Shown one piece after another: positions 32,581 through 33,214 of a stretch of 33,214 nucleotides of DNA. The stretch covers positions 1 to 33,214 of the forward strand of contig JAOTWB010000027.1 in NCBI GenBank assembly GCA_029863125.1, in the 5' to 3' direction. Below the pieces are notes generated by a model that did not search any database, was not told where the DNA came from, and was given only the letters and a program-made list of their open reading frames with translations. Positions within the stretch are counted from its first letter, which is position 1. Each line of letters opens with the position of its first letter. A program made the translations under genes and the position numbers. This stretch comes from Gammaproteobacteria bacterium (lineage in GTDB: Bacteria > Pseudomonadota > Gammaproteobacteria > Steroidobacterales > Woeseiaceae).

Positions 32581-33214
32581 GTGAGGACATCCGGATGGAT
32601 GAAGCGCCAGCCCTGGTTCTGGCCGGTCAAGCGTTTCATAAAACGCATCAGCGGCAAAGAGCTGTGGCTGAAGACCGAGGTCGAGCGCGAAGTTCTCGAA
32701 ACGGGCGGCTGGATTTACATACCTGGAATACTCGGGCCCGCTTCGGTCGTCTATTCGCTCGGTGTCGGCGACTCGATCGACTTCGACATGGACCTGATCC
32801 ATCAATTCAGCCTGACCGTGCACGCGTTTGACCCGACGCCGTTCTCGGAAGAGTGGATTGCATCGCTGGAGCTGCCGGCCAATTTTGTGTTCCATGCCTG
32901 GGCGGCGGCCGGCAAAGACGGCAGCCTGCGGCTGTTTCGGCGCGTCAGCAAACGCGGCCGAAAGTCGAAAGTCATGTGGACGGCCGAGGGCGATGCGGGC
33001 GACGACGCTGACTTTATTGACGCACCCGCCTACACGATTCGTTCGATGATGGAAAAGCTGGGCCACGAAAAAATCGACGTCTTGAAAATCGACGTCGAAG
33101 GCGCGGAGTACGAGATCCTCGACGGCTTTCGCAAAGAGGACCAGCTGCCGACACAGCTGCTCGTGGAGTTTCATCACCGTTTTCCCGGCATCGGAAAACA
33201 ACGCACGGCAACGA
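32581..33214 (+). CDS. FkbM-family methyltransferase, partial (C-terminus beyond right edge)
   Basis: The frame is open from GTG 32581 to the window end (211 codons). GGAG lies five bases before the GTG. The region 55-90 (VYSLGVGDSIDFDMDL; VHAFDPTP) is the SAM-binding part, and VLKIDVEGAEYEIL (167-180) is the hallmark of FkbM-type methyltransferases. These methylate oxygen of sugars or small metabolites. The N-terminus is basic and Trp-rich (KRQPWFWPVKRFIKR). No glycan gene cluster is visible on this side of the edge, so the substrate is unknown. Confidence 0.85.
   Translation, partial: MRTSGWMKRQPWFWPVKRFIKRISGKELWLKTEVEREVLETGGWIYIPGILGPASVVYSLGVGDSIDFDMDLIHQFSLTVHAFDPTPFSEEWIASLELPANFVFHAWAAAGKDGSLRLFRRVSKRGRKSKVMWTAEGDAGDDADFIDAPAYTIRSMMEKLGHEKIDVLKIDVEGAEYEILDGFRKEDQLPTQLLVEFHHRFPGIGKQRTAT

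Noticed and set aside
1..33214. tRNA genes, CRISPR arrays, prophage or insertion sequences
   Set aside because: None was recognised: gaps are short and contain no cloverleaf, regular spacer repeats, transposase or integrase.

Overview
The window is about 33 kb of moderately GC-rich chromosome from a gammaproteobacterium. The evidence is the conserved blocks ftsY-ftsE-ftsX-rpoH, rsmD-coaD-mutM, rpmG-rpmB-radC-coaBC-dut and pyrE-xth, in the order familiar from Pseudomonas and Escherichia. A four-part class GN sortase system, known mostly from marine proteobacteria, suggests a marine or sediment lineage. I cannot fix genus or species. No rRNA, tRNA, CRISPR array, prophage or insertion sequence was seen, and no stretch longer than about 260 bases lacks a gene.

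Left part (1-4.2 kb): the N-terminal part of a prolyl oligopeptidase lipoprotein running off the left edge, an unknown Asp/Thr-rich lipoprotein, an unknown one-helix membrane-anchored protein, and a lone FHA-domain protein. Next (4.2-10.8 kb) is the accessory core: a response regulator, a sensor kinase and a secreted Cys-rich protein read leftward, and a VIT/von Willebrand A sortase substrate plus its sortase read rightward. They share a 120-base divergent control region with phased GCCA repeats. The kinase sensor domain looks like a CBM9-type carbohydrate-binding fold, and the substrate ends in a variant sorting signal (FPATA).

Middle (10.8-18.2 kb): a Nudix hydrolase coupled to an SRPBCC protein, a MATE exporter, then a leftward group with a degenerate Mpo1/DUF962 protein, glutaryl-CoA dehydrogenase, a DinF-type MATE exporter and a thioesterase. 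These are followed by an OmpA-like glycine-zipper lipoprotein with a strong terminator and a DUF3465 protein whose first ATG lies inside that terminator.

Right part (18.2-33.2 kb): rpoH, with a perfect CIRCE (HrcA operator) over its likely promoter, lies downstream of ftsY-ftsE-ftsX. Then come rsmD-coaD, mutM, the rpmB-rpmG ribosomal operon with a clear sigma-70 promoter, radC, coaBC-dut, a DUF4124 protein, and pyrE divergent from an exonuclease III. The exonuclease looks like an active relative of Crc at the crc locus. It overlaps ampG, which overlaps a Rieske ferredoxin. The window ends with a candidate intergenic inverted repeat, a small acidic protein, trmB with an acyltransferase, and the N-terminal part of an FkbM-type methyltransferase cut by the right edge.

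Housekeeping functions (cell division, secretion, heat shock, CoA and pyrimidine synthesis, DNA repair, ribosome) fill the right half. The sortase module is the most unusual content. All family calls are by recognition of sequence motifs; no database search was run.
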